Shown: piece by piece, positions 1-7,656 of the stretch
Numbering within the stretch: position 1 is the stretch's first letter
Layout: every line of letters starts with the position of its first letter
Source of the DNA: Eubacteriaceae bacterium
GTDB lineage: Bacteria; Bacillota; Clostridia; Eubacteriales; UBA1433
NCBI GenBank assembly: GCA_012797825.1
Contig: JAAZOI010000028.1
Location: forward strand, 1 to 12,434
Direction of reading: 5' to 3'
DNA length: 12,434 nt
Made by a program: the position numbers and the translations under genes
Notes under the pieces: generated by a model
Told to the model about the DNA's origin: nothing
The model's database searches: none
Seen by the model: the letters and a program-made list of their open reading frames with translations, nothing else

Positions 1-770
1 CGCTTTGCGCAGGATGCCCGCACAGAGGAACGTTTTACGTACTATCAAAAATAAGAAAAAAATATGACGTTATAGTGCACGGCGACATAGGATGTTACGG
101 GCTCGGAGGGATACCTCCGTTTAACGCAGTCGATAACGTTGTATGCATGGGAGCAAGCATAAGCATGGCTCACGGCTCGCAGACATCATTTAACAGGCGC
201 GGAATTAAAAAGCGCTCAATAGGCGTAATAGGCGATTCGACGTTTTATCATACAGGAATAAACAGCCTTATGAACACGGCATACAATAAAGGAACGCCTG
301 TAGTGTGTATATTAGACAACAAAACTACGGCTATGACAGGACATCAGGAAAATCCTGGTTCTGGACGTCTGCTTGCTGGCGATGAAGTCGAGCCATCCAA
401 ACTCGAAGACATATGCGTGTCTTTAGGAATAAAAAATATTACTATTGTCAACCCCATGAATTTAAAAGAAAGCGAAGAAGCTCTTGTAAAAGCAGTGGAA
501 TCTGATGAGTTGCACGTAATTATTTTCAGATATCCCTGCGTTATGAAAAAGCTCACAAAGCAAGAATCTATTGAATATAAAAAACCTGCCAGTGTGGCTG
601 TTGACAGCGCAAAATGCACAGGATGCAAAGTGTGCTTAAAAACTACGGGATGCCCGGGGCTTGAATATGATAAAGAAAAACAAAAAGTAAGCACTAATTT
701 ATCGTGTGTAAGCTGCGGAATATGCGCCCAGGTTTGCCCTGCGAAAGCTATAGAAAGGGCAGGTGCGTAA
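1..770 (+). CDS. iorA: Indolepyruvate ferredoxin oxidoreductase, alpha subunit (3' part, 5' end outside window)
   Basis: C-terminal part of the alpha subunit of indolepyruvate:ferredoxin oxidoreductase. The family oxidatively decarboxylates aryl pyruvates made from aromatic amino acids to acyl-CoA and reduces ferredoxin, in the cytoplasm of anaerobes. The reading frame is open from base 3 and begins LCAGCPHRGTFY, so the gene enters from the left and the first in-window GTG (75) is internal. Visible are the thiamine-diphosphate domain (HGDIGCYGLGG, GDSTFYHTGI, then LDNKTTAMTGHQ) and a C-terminal two-cluster ferredoxin domain: CTGCKVCLKTTGCP, with cysteines spaced 3, 3 and 6 apart, and the classical CVSCGICAQVCP. 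The stop lies 2 bases before the start of iorB, so the two subunits are translationally coupled. Family assignment is very firm. The exact aryl substrate preference cannot be read from the sequence. Confidence 0.96.
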   Translation, partial: LCAGCPHRGTFYVLSKIRKKYDVIVHGDIGCYGLGGIPPFNAVDNVVCMGASISMAHGSQTSFNRRGIKKRSIGVIGDSTFYHTGINSLMNTAYNKGTPVVCILDNKTTAMTGHQENPGSGRLLAGDEVEPSKLEDICVSLGIKNITIVNPMNLKESEEALVKAVESDELHVIIFRYPCVMKKLTKQESIEYKKPASVAVDSAKCTGCKVCLKTTGCPGLEYDKEKQKVSTNLSCVSCGICAQVCPAKAIERAGA

Positions 771-772
771 AT

Positions 773-1351
773 ATGGCAATAAATAAAATATTATTATCGG
801 GAGTAGGCGGACAGGGTACAATTCTTGCCGCGAAAATACTGTCAAACGGGCTTTTATATGCCGGATACAATGTTAAAATGTCAGAAATACACGGTATGAG
901 CCAAAGAGGCGGAAGCGTTACTTCGCATATAGTATACAGTAAGGACGAAGTATATGCTCCCGTTATTGACAAAGGCGAAGCCGATATACTGGTTGCTTTT
1001 GAGGAAATGGAAGCAAACAGATGGATTGAGTATTTAAAAATCGGAGGCAAAGTGGTAATAAATGATTATCAGATAATGTCTATACCGATTTTGGTCGGAG
1101 CTTTTGAGTATCCCGAGGGCATAAAAGAATATATAAAAGAAAATGTAAAAGACTGTATAATATATGATGCAACTAAAATAGCCAGAGAGCTAGGAAATGA
1201 AAAAGTTATGAATATGGTTCTTTTGGGCTCTCTGATAAAGGCAATGAATCTTGAGCATATATCGTGGGAGAAAGTTATTAAAGATAATGTTAAAGAACAA
1301 TTTGCCGATATTAATATAAAGGCTCTAAAAAAGGGAATGGAACTGGTATAA
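773..1351 (+). CDS. iorB: Indolepyruvate ferredoxin oxidoreductase, beta subunit
   Basis: Beta (gamma-domain) subunit of the same oxidoreductase, 192 residues, the usual size for IorB. ATG 773 is preferred: AGGTG lies 7 bases upstream and MAINKILLSGVGGQGT is the normal family N-terminus, whereas upstream in-frame codons lie inside the iorA ferredoxin domain. The glycine-rich GVGGQGT at residues 10-16 and the SEIHGMSQRGGSV segment at about 38-49 are hallmarks of the pyruvate/ketoisovalerate oxidoreductase gamma domain. It has no iron-sulfur motif, as expected for a subunit whose clusters sit in IorA. A terminator follows immediately, so iorB is the last gene of this operon. The promoter and any upstream partner gene lie outside the window. 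Confidence 0.95.
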   Translation: MAINKILLSGVGGQGTILAAKILSNGLLYAGYNVKMSEIHGMSQRGGSVTSHIVYSKDEVYAPVIDKGEADILVAFEEMEANRWIEYLKIGGKVVINDYQIMSIPILVGAFEYPEGIKEYIKENVKDCIIYDATKIARELGNEKVMNMVLLGSLIKAMNLEHISWEKVIKDNVKEQFADINIKALKKGMELV

Positions 1352-1352
1352 G

Positions 1353-1377
1353 AAAAGCTGCCGTAAGGCAGCTTTTT
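1353..1377. terminator. Bidirectional intrinsic terminator between iorB and the EamA exporter
   Basis: AAAAGCTGCC-GTAA-GGCAGCTTTT forms a 10-bp perfect stem with a tetraloop right after the iorB stop. The stem is flanked by A on the left and T on the right, so it gives a U-tract in either direction and can serve both convergent genes. Confidence 0.9.
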
Positions 1378-1380
1378 AAT

Positions 1381-2310
1381 CTAACTTTTTTTATCAGCCA
1401 ATATTTTTTTCTCTGCTAATTTTTTAATAAACGAAAGTTTTGTTTCGGCTATTATCAAAGCTATGAAAATAATCGCAAAGCCAAGAAACATTTGAGAAGT
1501 TATGCGTTCATTTAAAATTATAACGCCCATTAGAGTGCCGAATACGCTTTCCAGACTCATTAATATGCCCGCATGAGTGGGCGAGGTATATTTCTGCGCG
1601 ACATTTTGAAGTACAAGACATAAAGCAGTTGATAAAACGCTTAAATAAAGCAATATTAAAATGCCGTCTTTTGTTATAGTAAAATGCGGGCCTTCAAAAA
1701 CCAGCGCAAAAACCGTGCTGAATAACGCGACAAAAATAATCTGAATTACCGCAAGCATTATAGGATCATGTTTTCTTGAATAATAAGCTACAAGGGATAC
1801 TTGAAATCCGTAACATACAGCGCTTATAAGCGTAAGCATATCGCCTTTGAAAGTAACAGTTTTTCCGAGAGAAAAACTGTTAAAGTCCACCGTAAGGAGC
1901 AATACGCCTATTACGACTAAAATCGCTGCGGTAAGATTAAATTTATCGGGTCTGCGTTTAGTTATAAAATAGGCTATAATAGGGACTAAAATTACGTATA
2001 CGCTTGTTAAAAACGCGTTATTGCTTGCGGTTGTGTATTTAAGACCTATAGTCTGCACGATAAAGCTAACCGCTAAGGCAAAACCAATAAAAAGTCCGGC
2101 AATAATGAGAGATTTATCTTTTTTAAATTTTTTTATAAATATTAAGATTAATAAGACGGCTGCTATTATAAATCGCAGAGCGATAAGCTGTGTGGGCTGC
2201 ATACCGCCGTTTAGGAGTATTTTATTGCCGGCAAAGCCTCCGCCCCATATGAAAGCCATAAGTATCATTGCCAGATCCGCGAGAATTAGTTTTTTGTTTT
2301 GTGTTTTCAT
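1381..2310 (-). CDS. EamA/DMT-family transporter
   Basis: Integral membrane protein of 309 residues in the drug/metabolite transporter superfamily, whose EamA members mostly export amino acids or other metabolites. It shows two EamA repeats of about five hydrophobic helices each. The first begins ADLAMILMAFIWGGGFAGNK (residues 11-30, with the typical aromatic-rich WGGGF turn). The second starts near KGDMLTLISAVCYGFQVSL at about residue 155 and ends in the usual LESVFGTLMGVIILNE signature, then a final helix and a lysine-rich cytoplasmic tail. The ATG at 2310 has GGTAGGA upstream. The gene is monocistronic: own promoter at 2341-2369, and a shared terminator at its 3' end with iorB. Substrate is unknown. 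Proximity to iorAB is convergent, so it is weak evidence for a shared pathway. Confidence 0.92.
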   Translation of the reverse strand: MKTQNKKLILADLAMILMAFIWGGGFAGNKILLNGGMQPTQLIALRFIIAAVLLILIFIKKFKKDKSLIIAGLFIGFALAVSFIVQTIGLKYTTASNNAFLTSVYVILVPIIAYFITKRRPDKFNLTAAILVVIGVLLLTVDFNSFSLGKTVTFKGDMLTLISAVCYGFQVSLVAYYSRKHDPIMLAVIQIIFVALFSTVFALVFEGPHFTITKDGILILLYLSVLSTALCLVLQNVAQKYTSPTHAGILMSLESVFGTLMGVIILNERITSQMFLGFAIIFIALIIAETKLSFIKKLAEKKILADKKS

Positions 2311-2340
2311 ATATTCCTACCTTTTTTGACAAGCCTGTTA

Positions 2341-2369
2341 ATTATATCAAAAAATGAGGAAACGAGCAA
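2341..2369 (-). promoter_or_regulatory. Sigma-A-type promoter of the EamA transporter
   Basis: Read on the minus strand: TTGCTC (2364-2369), a 17-base spacer, and a perfect TATAAT (2341-2346), 31 bases upstream of the transporter ATG. Element quality and spacing are good. Transcription start is inferred, not seen. Confidence 0.7.
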
Positions 2370-2380
2370 TATTCAAATAA

Positions 2381-2408
2381 ATAAAAAAAGACTGTATACA
2401 CAGTCTTT
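2381..2408 (-). terminator. Intrinsic terminator of the tig-clpP-clpX region
   Basis: On the minus strand AAAGACTGT-GTAT-ACAGTCTTT makes a 9-bp perfect stem followed by a run of seven T. It sits 12 bases past the clpX stop, and no other leftward gene follows before the exporter's promoter. Confidence 0.92.
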
Positions 2409-2420
2409 ATAAAATATTTA

Positions 2421-3722
2421 TCAGCTTGCGTTTTTAGTGTCTAATATATCCTTAACGCTTTTATCTACCAGTTTTTTGTCTACAATAAATTCTTTTATAT
2501 CGCTTGACGAAGGTATGGTATACATTATAGGCATCATTATGTTTTCCATAATGCCTCTAAGTCCTCTTGCGCCGAGACCTCTGTTTATTGTAAGTTTAGC
2601 TATCTGTTCAAGCGCTTTATCCTCAAATACTAAAGTTACACCGTCTATCTTAAACAATGCTTTGTACTGTTTTGTAAGAGAGTTTTTCGGCTCATTGAGA
2701 ATTCTTATAAGAGTATTAAGGTCGAGTTCATCAAGCGCTGTAATTATTGGAATTCTGCCGACAAGCTCGGGTATCATGCCGTATTTCATAATATCCGCGG
2801 GCATAACCTGAGATAATATCTCGCCTTTGCTTACTGCTTTAGCATCCTTGATGTCCGATTCAAAACCCATACCTTTTTTACCGACACGTTTTTGAATTAT
2901 TTTTTCAAGACCTTCAAAAGCGCCGCCGCAAATGAACAAAATATTTTTAGTGTTTATCTGCAAAAATTCCTGATAAGGATGTTTTCTTCCGCCCTGAGGA
3001 GGAACGTTGGCAGATGTGCCTTCCAGGATTTTTAACAAAGCCTGCTGTACGCCTTCGCCGCTTACATCGCGGGTAATAGAAGTATTTTCGCTTTTACGTG
3101 AAATTTTGTCTATTTCATCAATGTAAATAATGCCGCGTTCAGCAAGCTGTATATCGCCGTTTGCGGCCTGTATTAGTTTTAAAAGAATATTCTCTACGTC
3201 TTCTCCGACATAGCCCGCTTCGGTGAGAGATGTAGCATCTGTTACAGCAAAAGGAACGTTAAGTTTTTTTGCTAAAGTTTCGGCAAGAAGGGTTTTGCCG
3301 CAGCCGGTAGGACCGAGCAGCAGTACATTGCTTTTTTGTATTTCCACATCATCATTGCTGCCTAAAAAAATGCGTTTATAATGATTATACACGGCAACGG
3401 AAAGAGTAATTTTAGCGTTTTCCTGTCCGACTACATATTCGTCAAGATAATTCTTTATTTCAACGGGTTTAGGAATTTTTTCTTTTGATATAGTATGTTC
3501 GGCCGGAGTGAATTCATAGTCAAAATCCTTCTCGCTCTTTTTGCCCGCGCCCCGTTTTTGTTTTAGGTTATCTATACCTTTTATGAATTCCTCATTTTTT
3601 TCGTATATTAAAATATCGGCGCACCTTAAGATGCATTGCGAGCAAATGCAGACATCGCCGCTTACTATTATATCAATATCTTCAGTTTGAGTATTTCCAC
3701 AGAAACTGCAAACTTTTTTCAT
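2421..3722 (-). CDS. clpX: ATP-dependent Clp protease ATP-binding subunit ClpX
   Basis: AAA+ unfoldase that feeds tagged or damaged proteins to ClpP in the cytoplasm. The protein has 433 residues, normal for ClpX. Its N-terminal zinc-binding domain has four cysteines at 5, 8, 27 and 30 (C-x2-C-x18-C-x2-C). Walker A GPTGCGKT is at 137-144, pore-1 loop GYVG at 170-173, Walker B IIYIDEID at 198-205, pore-2 GGRKH at 244-248, and a sensor-2-type GLGARGLRGIME near the C-terminus. The ClpP-docking tripeptide that is usually IGF reads MGF here (285-287), still hydrophobic and followed by F. Start ATG 3722 has AAAGGA upstream. It lies 22 bases after clpP, consistent with co-transcription. Confidence 0.98.
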   Translation of the reverse strand: MKKVCSFCGNTQTEDIDIIVSGDVCICSQCILRCADILIYEKNEEFIKGIDNLKQKRGAGKKSEKDFDYEFTPAEHTISKEKIPKPVEIKNYLDEYVVGQENAKITLSVAVYNHYKRIFLGSNDDVEIQKSNVLLLGPTGCGKTLLAETLAKKLNVPFAVTDATSLTEAGYVGEDVENILLKLIQAANGDIQLAERGIIYIDEIDKISRKSENTSITRDVSGEGVQQALLKILEGTSANVPPQGGRKHPYQEFLQINTKNILFICGGAFEGLEKIIQKRVGKKGMGFESDIKDAKAVSKGEILSQVMPADIMKYGMIPELVGRIPIITALDELDLNTLIRILNEPKNSLTKQYKALFKIDGVTLVFEDKALEQIAKLTINRGLGARGLRGIMENIMMPIMYTIPSSSDIKEFIVDKKLVDKSVKDILDTKNAS

Positions 3723-3744
3723 TAAAATTCCTTTCTTTAAACAA

Positions 3745-4332
3745 TTATCTGTTAGTTATAATTTTGTCTATCAGACCGTAATCTTTTGCCTGTTGAGCTG
3801 TCATGAAATTATCGCGTTCTGTGTCTTGGGCTATTATTTCAATATTTTGCCCTGTCCATTGGCTTAAGATTTCGTTTAATTTGTTTCTCATTCTGAGAAG
3901 CCTGTGAGCATATATCTGCACGTCAGTGCTTTGACCCTGCGCTCCGCCCAAAGGCTGATGAATCATAACTTCAGCATTCGGAAGAGCGAGCCTTTTGCCT
4001 TTGGTGCCCGCGCTTAGAAGGAAAGCTCCCATTGACGCCGCCATGCCTATGCATATTGTTGAAATATCGCATTTAACATAATTCATTGTATCGTATATCG
4101 CCATGCCCGCCGATATTGAACCGCCGGGGCTGTTGATATAAAGGTTAATGTCTTTTGACGAATCTTCCGATTCCAAAAATAATATCTGCGCGATAATTAA
4201 GCTTGCGCTTGTGTCATTTACTTCGCCTGTTAAAAAAATAATTCTTTCTTTTAACAGTCTTGAGAAAATATCATACGAACGCTCGCCTCTGCCGGTTTGT
4301 TCTACAACCATTGGTACTAAATTCATATCCAT
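3745..4332 (-). CDS. clpP: ATP-dependent Clp protease proteolytic subunit ClpP
   Basis: Serine protease subunit that forms the tetradecameric chamber partnered by ClpX. 195 residues from the chosen start. The catalytic triad is visible: Ser100 in GMAASMGAF, His125 in MIHQPLGG, and Asp174 in TERDNFM. The start at 4332 is chosen because GGAGG lies five bases upstream and the protein then begins MDMNLVPMVVEQTGRGERSYD, nearly the standard mature N-terminus. The longer in-frame ATGs at 4365 and 4344 lie upstream of, or overlap, that ribosome binding site and are unlikely. A 65-base gap separates it from tig. An AT-rich TATAAT-like element there may give an extra promoter, but it is weak. Very firm identification. 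Confidence 0.98.
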   Translation of the reverse strand: MDMNLVPMVVEQTGRGERSYDIFSRLLKERIIFLTGEVNDTSASLIIAQILFLESEDSSKDINLYINSPGGSISAGMAIYDTMNYVKCDISTICIGMAASMGAFLLSAGTKGKRLALPNAEVMIHQPLGGAQGQSTDVQIYAHRLLRMRNKLNEILSQWTGQNIEIIAQDTERDNFMTAQQAKDYGLIDKIITNR

Positions 4333-4336
4333 ATTT

Positions 4337-4344
4337 ACCTCCAT
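4337..4344 (-). promoter_or_regulatory. Ribosome binding site deciding the clpP start
   Basis: On the minus strand ATGGAGGT precedes AAATATGGATATGAAT. The GGAGG core is 5 bases from ATG 4332 and 11 bases from the internal ATG 4326. An in-frame ATG overlaps the site itself and so cannot use it. Confidence 0.75.
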
Positions 4345-4397
4345 AAATTGTATTATTTTATACAAAAATTATACATTAATATTTATAATTTATAAAA

Positions 4398-5738
4398 CTA
4401 TTCTTCTTCCTTTTTTTCAGCGTTTGTTTCAGTCTTCTTTGCTTTTACCGCTTTTTCTACTTTTACATAATCCATAAGCTTATCTAAAAGCTTGCTCATT
4501 TTTGCTTCTTCGCGGATAAGCTCGAGTCTTTCGTGGTTCATACGATTTTTAAATTCTTCAGGTTCAATTTTGTACATATCGGCATATCTTTTAATTTCAG
4601 CTTCGTAATCTTCTTCAGATACTGATATATTTTCTTTTTCAAGCATTTTGCCGACAACCATTTCACCTTTTATTCTGTCTACGGCGTCTTGTCTTAATTT
4701 GTCCAATATGGCTTTTACTTGTTCTGTTTCATTGCCGAAATATTTGTCGGGGTCAATTCCGCCTTGCTTCAACCGATTATCAAGATCTTTTCTATAAGCT
4801 TCAGCACGCTCGTCTATCATTAAATCGGATATAACTACAGTTGAATTATTAATAGCTGTTTCAACAACCTGATTCTGAGCCGCTTGTTTTAATTCTGCTT
4901 CTTTAGCTGTTTTTATTTTAGCTTTAAGGTCTTTTTTAAGTTCTTCAAGCGTATCGAATTCGCTTACTTCAGATGCGAATTCGTCATTTATTTCAGGCAG
5001 CTCTTTTATTTTCACATCATGTATTAATACTTTAAATAAAGCTTTTTTGCCTGCTAAATCAGCCGCCTGATAGTTTTGCGGGAAAGTAACATTTACATCA
5101 ACAGTATCGCCAGCTTTCTTATCTATAAGCTGGTCTTCAAAGTTATCAATAAATGATTTGCTGCCGAGTTCAAGTGAAAACCCTTCCGCTTTTCCGCCCT
5201 GGAAAGGTGTTCCGTTTATAAATCCTTCAAAGTCTATCACAACTGTATCACCTTTTTTTGACGAAGTTTGCGATGAGACTAATCTCGCATTTTGGTTTTG
5301 AAGTTTTTCCAGTTCTTCTTTAACATCTTTTTCTTTGGGAGTATATTTTAGTGCGGCAACAGTAACGCTGTCATAAGAGCCTAGCTCTACAGTCGGTTCA
5401 ACTGCAACCTGAATAGTCATAACAAGACCTTTTTCTGCGCTGATTTCGTCAACGCTCTTCATATAAGGACGCGAAGCAATTGTAATCTCGCCGCTTTCGA
5501 TTATATTTAAATATTCATCGGGAAACGCTTCGTCAATAGCGTCTTCAAAGAATACGTTTTTGCCGTATCTGGCTTCAATCATCTGTCTGGGAACTTTTCC
5601 CTTTCTGAAACCGTCAATTTTAAATTTATCTCTGTTTTTAGCGTATGCTTTTGCAACCGCTTTTTCGAAATCTTCGGCATTGACTTCGATCTTAATAGTT
5701 GCCGTGCTGTTCTCAATGTTTTCTACTTTAAAAGCCAT
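4398..5738 (-). CDS. tig: Trigger factor, ribosome-associated chaperone and prolyl isomerase
   Basis: Chaperone that docks at the ribosome exit tunnel and holds or folds nascent chains. 446 residues from ATG 5738, a typical length. This start is used because GGAG lies 8 bases upstream and the protein begins MAFKVENIENSTATIKIEV, the family N-terminus. An extension to 5801 would translate through the promoter. The ribosome-docking signature GFRKGKVP is at residues 43-50. An FKBP-type isomerase domain follows at about 150-240 (KGDTVVIDFEGFINGTPFQGG, then SFIDNFEDQLIDKKAGD). The long helical C-terminal arms end in a lysine/glutamate-rich tail. It is first in the conserved tig-clpP-clpX order, which couples folding of new proteins with degradation. 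Confidence 0.97.
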   Translation of the reverse strand: MAFKVENIENSTATIKIEVNAEDFEKAVAKAYAKNRDKFKIDGFRKGKVPRQMIEARYGKNVFFEDAIDEAFPDEYLNIIESGEITIASRPYMKSVDEISAEKGLVMTIQVAVEPTVELGSYDSVTVAALKYTPKEKDVKEELEKLQNQNARLVSSQTSSKKGDTVVIDFEGFINGTPFQGGKAEGFSLELGSKSFIDNFEDQLIDKKAGDTVDVNVTFPQNYQAADLAGKKALFKVLIHDVKIKELPEINDEFASEVSEFDTLEELKKDLKAKIKTAKEAELKQAAQNQVVETAINNSTVVISDLMIDERAEAYRKDLDNRLKQGGIDPDKYFGNETEQVKAILDKLRQDAVDRIKGEMVVGKMLEKENISVSEEDYEAEIKRYADMYKIEPEEFKNRMNHERLELIREEAKMSKLLDKLMDYVKVEKAVKAKKTETNAEKKEEE

Positions 5739-5772
5739 TTTGTAATCTCCTTTTTTGTACATTAACTTTTTA

Positions 5773-5801
5773 AGTATATCATATTTATATATATAAAACA
5801 A
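5773..5801 (-). promoter_or_regulatory. Promoter of tig (and probably clpP-clpX)
   Basis: On the minus strand TTGTTT (5796-5801), a 17-base spacer, and TATACT (5773-5778), 35 bases upstream of the tig ATG. It lies within two bases of the stop codon of the upstream unknown gene, so the chaperone-protease genes can be transcribed independently of folC. The region is very AT-rich, so chance similarity is possible. Confidence 0.6.
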
Positions 5802-5802
5802 T

Positions 5803-6273
5803 TTAATTTTGCAATGTAACCAGGTCCACCGGATGCAGAAGCATAATTAAATCATTAAGATTTTGAATTTTAATATTAATTTTTCCATAATCAAAACCGG
5901 CTGTATCTGATTGAATATAGGCATATATGGTTTTGCCAATATCGGTTTTTATAATAAGTACTTTGCATGCGCTGTTTTGAGAGTAGTATGGCTGAACTTT
6001 ACCGTTTTTAAAAGCGTTTATAAACTGCCTTATAATTTCAGGATCTTGTGTGTATCTGTGAGAAAGAACAACGCTGGAAAAAAGCTGATTTTCATATTCT
6101 ACGTATTCTATGCTTTGTATATTATTAATTTCTAAATTATTATATTGTATTTTTTTATATAAAACAGGCAAAAAAACTACAGCCTCAATTATTAAAAATA
6201 TGCATATAATAATTAAACCTTTTTTAAGCGTGTTTATTTGTTTAAGTCTGGTGAAAATATTACTCAAATACAT
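5803..6273 (-). CDS. Unknown protein with one N-terminal membrane anchor
   Basis: I do not recognise this 156-residue protein. It has a basic N-terminus (residues 1-18, several K/R), one strongly hydrophobic segment (about 19-40, GLIIICIFLIIEAVVFLPVL) without a lipobox or clear cleavage site, and a roughly 115-residue remainder with beta-strand-like alternation (for example ACKVLIIKTDIGKTIYAYI). The likely topology is a signal-anchored protein with an extracytoplasmic domain. It follows folC by 13 bases on the same strand and is probably co-transcribed with it. The annotated ATG 6273 has AGG only one base upstream. The in-frame TTG at 6267 would have better spacing (6 bases) and is a plausible true start, costing two residues. 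No function can be inferred from folC or tig. Confidence 0.75.
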   Translation of the reverse strand: MYLSNIFTRLKQINTLKKGLIIICIFLIIEAVVFLPVLYKKIQYNNLEINNIQSIEYVEYENQLFSSVVLSHRYTQDPEIIRQFINAFKNGKVQPYYSQNSACKVLIIKTDIGKTIYAYIQSDTAGFDYGKINIKIQNLNDLIMLLHPVDLVTLQN

Positions 6274-6286
6274 ACCTATCTATATA

Positions 6287-7564
6287 TTAACTGTTTATAA
6301 GCAGTTTTCTTACAGAGCTTATAAGATAAATAGAGCCGGCGAAAATGTAAACGGTGTTTTTTTCGTTATAATTAATATAATTTTTTACGTCTTCTATTGC
6401 AATATTTTTTGAGTCGATTTTATAATTAGTTTTAATAAATTGCGTAAGTTCCGCACTTGTCATGGCTCTTTCATTTTGAGGAGTTAAAGTATAAATCTTA
6501 TCTTTATCTGTCAGCAGTTCTTTAAACGGTCCTGAAAAATCTTTATCTTTAAGTTTTCCCAAGAAGAGTACTATTTTTCTGTCTTTAAAAAACTGTGAAA
6601 TGTTTTCATTAAGCATGCTTATGCCTTCTTCGTTGTGTGCGGCATCGATTATAATGAGAGGCGAGGCGTTTATACACTCAAATCTGCCGGGAAAGATGGT
6701 TTTTTCTATGCCTTTTACGGCAGTGGGCAAATCAATTTTAATGCCCAGACTATTCATAAGTTCCAATGCCGTTAAAACGCAGGATAAATTTTTTACTTGA
6801 TAGCCTCCCGCAAGCGGAAGACTAATTTTATATTTATTTTTATATAAAATTTCCTGGCAGCAATAATCGGATTTTACTACGTCCAACTCATTTACAGAGG
6901 CAACAGATATTTCTGCGTTTAAGCTGTCGGCTTTGTCTTTTATAACATTATATACTTTCTCGGACTGTTCCATAATCACGCACGGACGGTGCGGTTTTAT
7001 TATGCACGCTTTTTCGTACGCTATTTTTTCAAGAGTATCGCCCAGATGCTCTTTATGGTCATAACTTATTGAAGTGATAATACTAAGTAAGTTTGTGCTA
7101 ATAACATTTGTTGCGTCAAGCCTGCCGCCCATGCCGACTTCCCAGACAATATAATCAACTTTTTCCTCGTAAAAATATATAAGAGCGATTACGGTGACAA
7201 GTTCAAACTCCGTAGGAGGAGCAATGCCTTTTTGCAAGTTTATGCCTACCTGCGCTTTAACTCTAGCGGTGATTTGCGCCAGCCTGTCATTTGGAATATA
7301 TTCGTTATTAATCTGTATACGCTCATTAAAGCTAACTACATACGGAGAGATGAAAAGCCCTGTTTTATATCCGCAGGAGGTAAGGGCGTATGAGAGCATT
7401 GTGCAAGTAGAGCCTTTTCCGTTTGTTCCCGCCACATGGATGAAATTCAAACTGTTTTGCGGATTAGAAAGGCTTTCCAAAAGCTTTGAAATATTTTCAA
7501 GCCCAAGTTTTATGCCGAATTTATTTTGCGAATGTATATAATCAAGCGCCTGTGCGTAATTCAT
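6287..7564 (-). CDS. folC: Folylpolyglutamate synthase / dihydrofolate synthase
   Basis: Mur-ligase-family enzyme that adds glutamate to folates, and in many bacteria also to dihydropteroate, using ATP in the cytoplasm. 425 residues, usual for FolC. ATG 7564 is chosen because GGAGG lies 5 bases upstream; an in-frame ATG four codons earlier overlaps the ribosome binding site. Motifs: ATP-binding GTNGKGST at 46-53, VWEVGMGGRLDATN at about 145-158, SYDHKEHLG shortly after (the omega-loop/Mg region), PGRFE, and IIDAAHNEEG in the C-terminal domain. Whether it is bifunctional cannot be decided here. It is the first gene of the leftward cluster and is driven by its own extended -10 promoter. Confidence 0.96.
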   Translation of the reverse strand: MNYAQALDYIHSQNKFGIKLGLENISKLLESLSNPQNSLNFIHVAGTNGKGSTCTMLSYALTSCGYKTGLFISPYVVSFNERIQINNEYIPNDRLAQITARVKAQVGINLQKGIAPPTEFELVTVIALIYFYEEKVDYIVWEVGMGGRLDATNVISTNLLSIITSISYDHKEHLGDTLEKIAYEKACIIKPHRPCVIMEQSEKVYNVIKDKADSLNAEISVASVNELDVVKSDYCCQEILYKNKYKISLPLAGGYQVKNLSCVLTALELMNSLGIKIDLPTAVKGIEKTIFPGRFECINASPLIIIDAAHNEEGISMLNENISQFFKDRKIVLFLGKLKDKDFSGPFKELLTDKDKIYTLTPQNERAMTSAELTQFIKTNYKIDSKNIAIEDVKNYINYNEKNTVYIFAGSIYLISSVRKLLINS

Positions 7565-7589
7565 AAAATCCTCCAAACTGTAATTTAAT

Positions 7590-7598
7590 ATTATAACA
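7590..7598 (-). promoter_or_regulatory. Extended -10 promoter of folC
   Basis: Minus strand TGTTATAAT (TG-n-TATAAT), 26 bases from the folC ATG. The -35 region is poor (TCTTAT at 17 bases), which suits an extended -10 promoter. It is back-to-back with the rightward promoter at 7603-7631. Confidence 0.65.
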
Positions 7599-7602
7599 CT
7601 TC

Positions 7603-7631
7603 TTTAAAAATAATAAATAAGATGATATAAT
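7603..7631 (+). promoter_or_regulatory. Extended -10 promoter of the phosphatase operon
   Basis: TTTAAA (7603-7608), a 17-base spacer, and TATAAT (7626-7631) preceded by TGA, giving TGATATAAT. It lies 25 bases upstream of the start at 7657. AGGAG lies 5 bases before that ATG. Confidence 0.7.
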
Positions 7632-7656
7632 ATAAAAAATTTATTTAGGAGACATC

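Noticed and set aside
344..694. Minus-strand open frame of 116 codons inside iorA
   Set aside because: Shadow of iorA, which has complete domain motifs on the plus strand.
704..772. Longer iorB start upstream of 773
   Set aside because: It lies inside the iorA ferredoxin domain, encodes no conserved residues, and the ATG at 773 has a good ribosome binding site and the family N-terminus.
4333..4397. Separate clpP promoter in the tig-clpP gap
   Set aside because: A TATAAT with a weak TTTATA at 17 bases exists on the minus strand, but the gap is almost pure A/T, so such matches are expected by chance. It is too weak to list as a feature.
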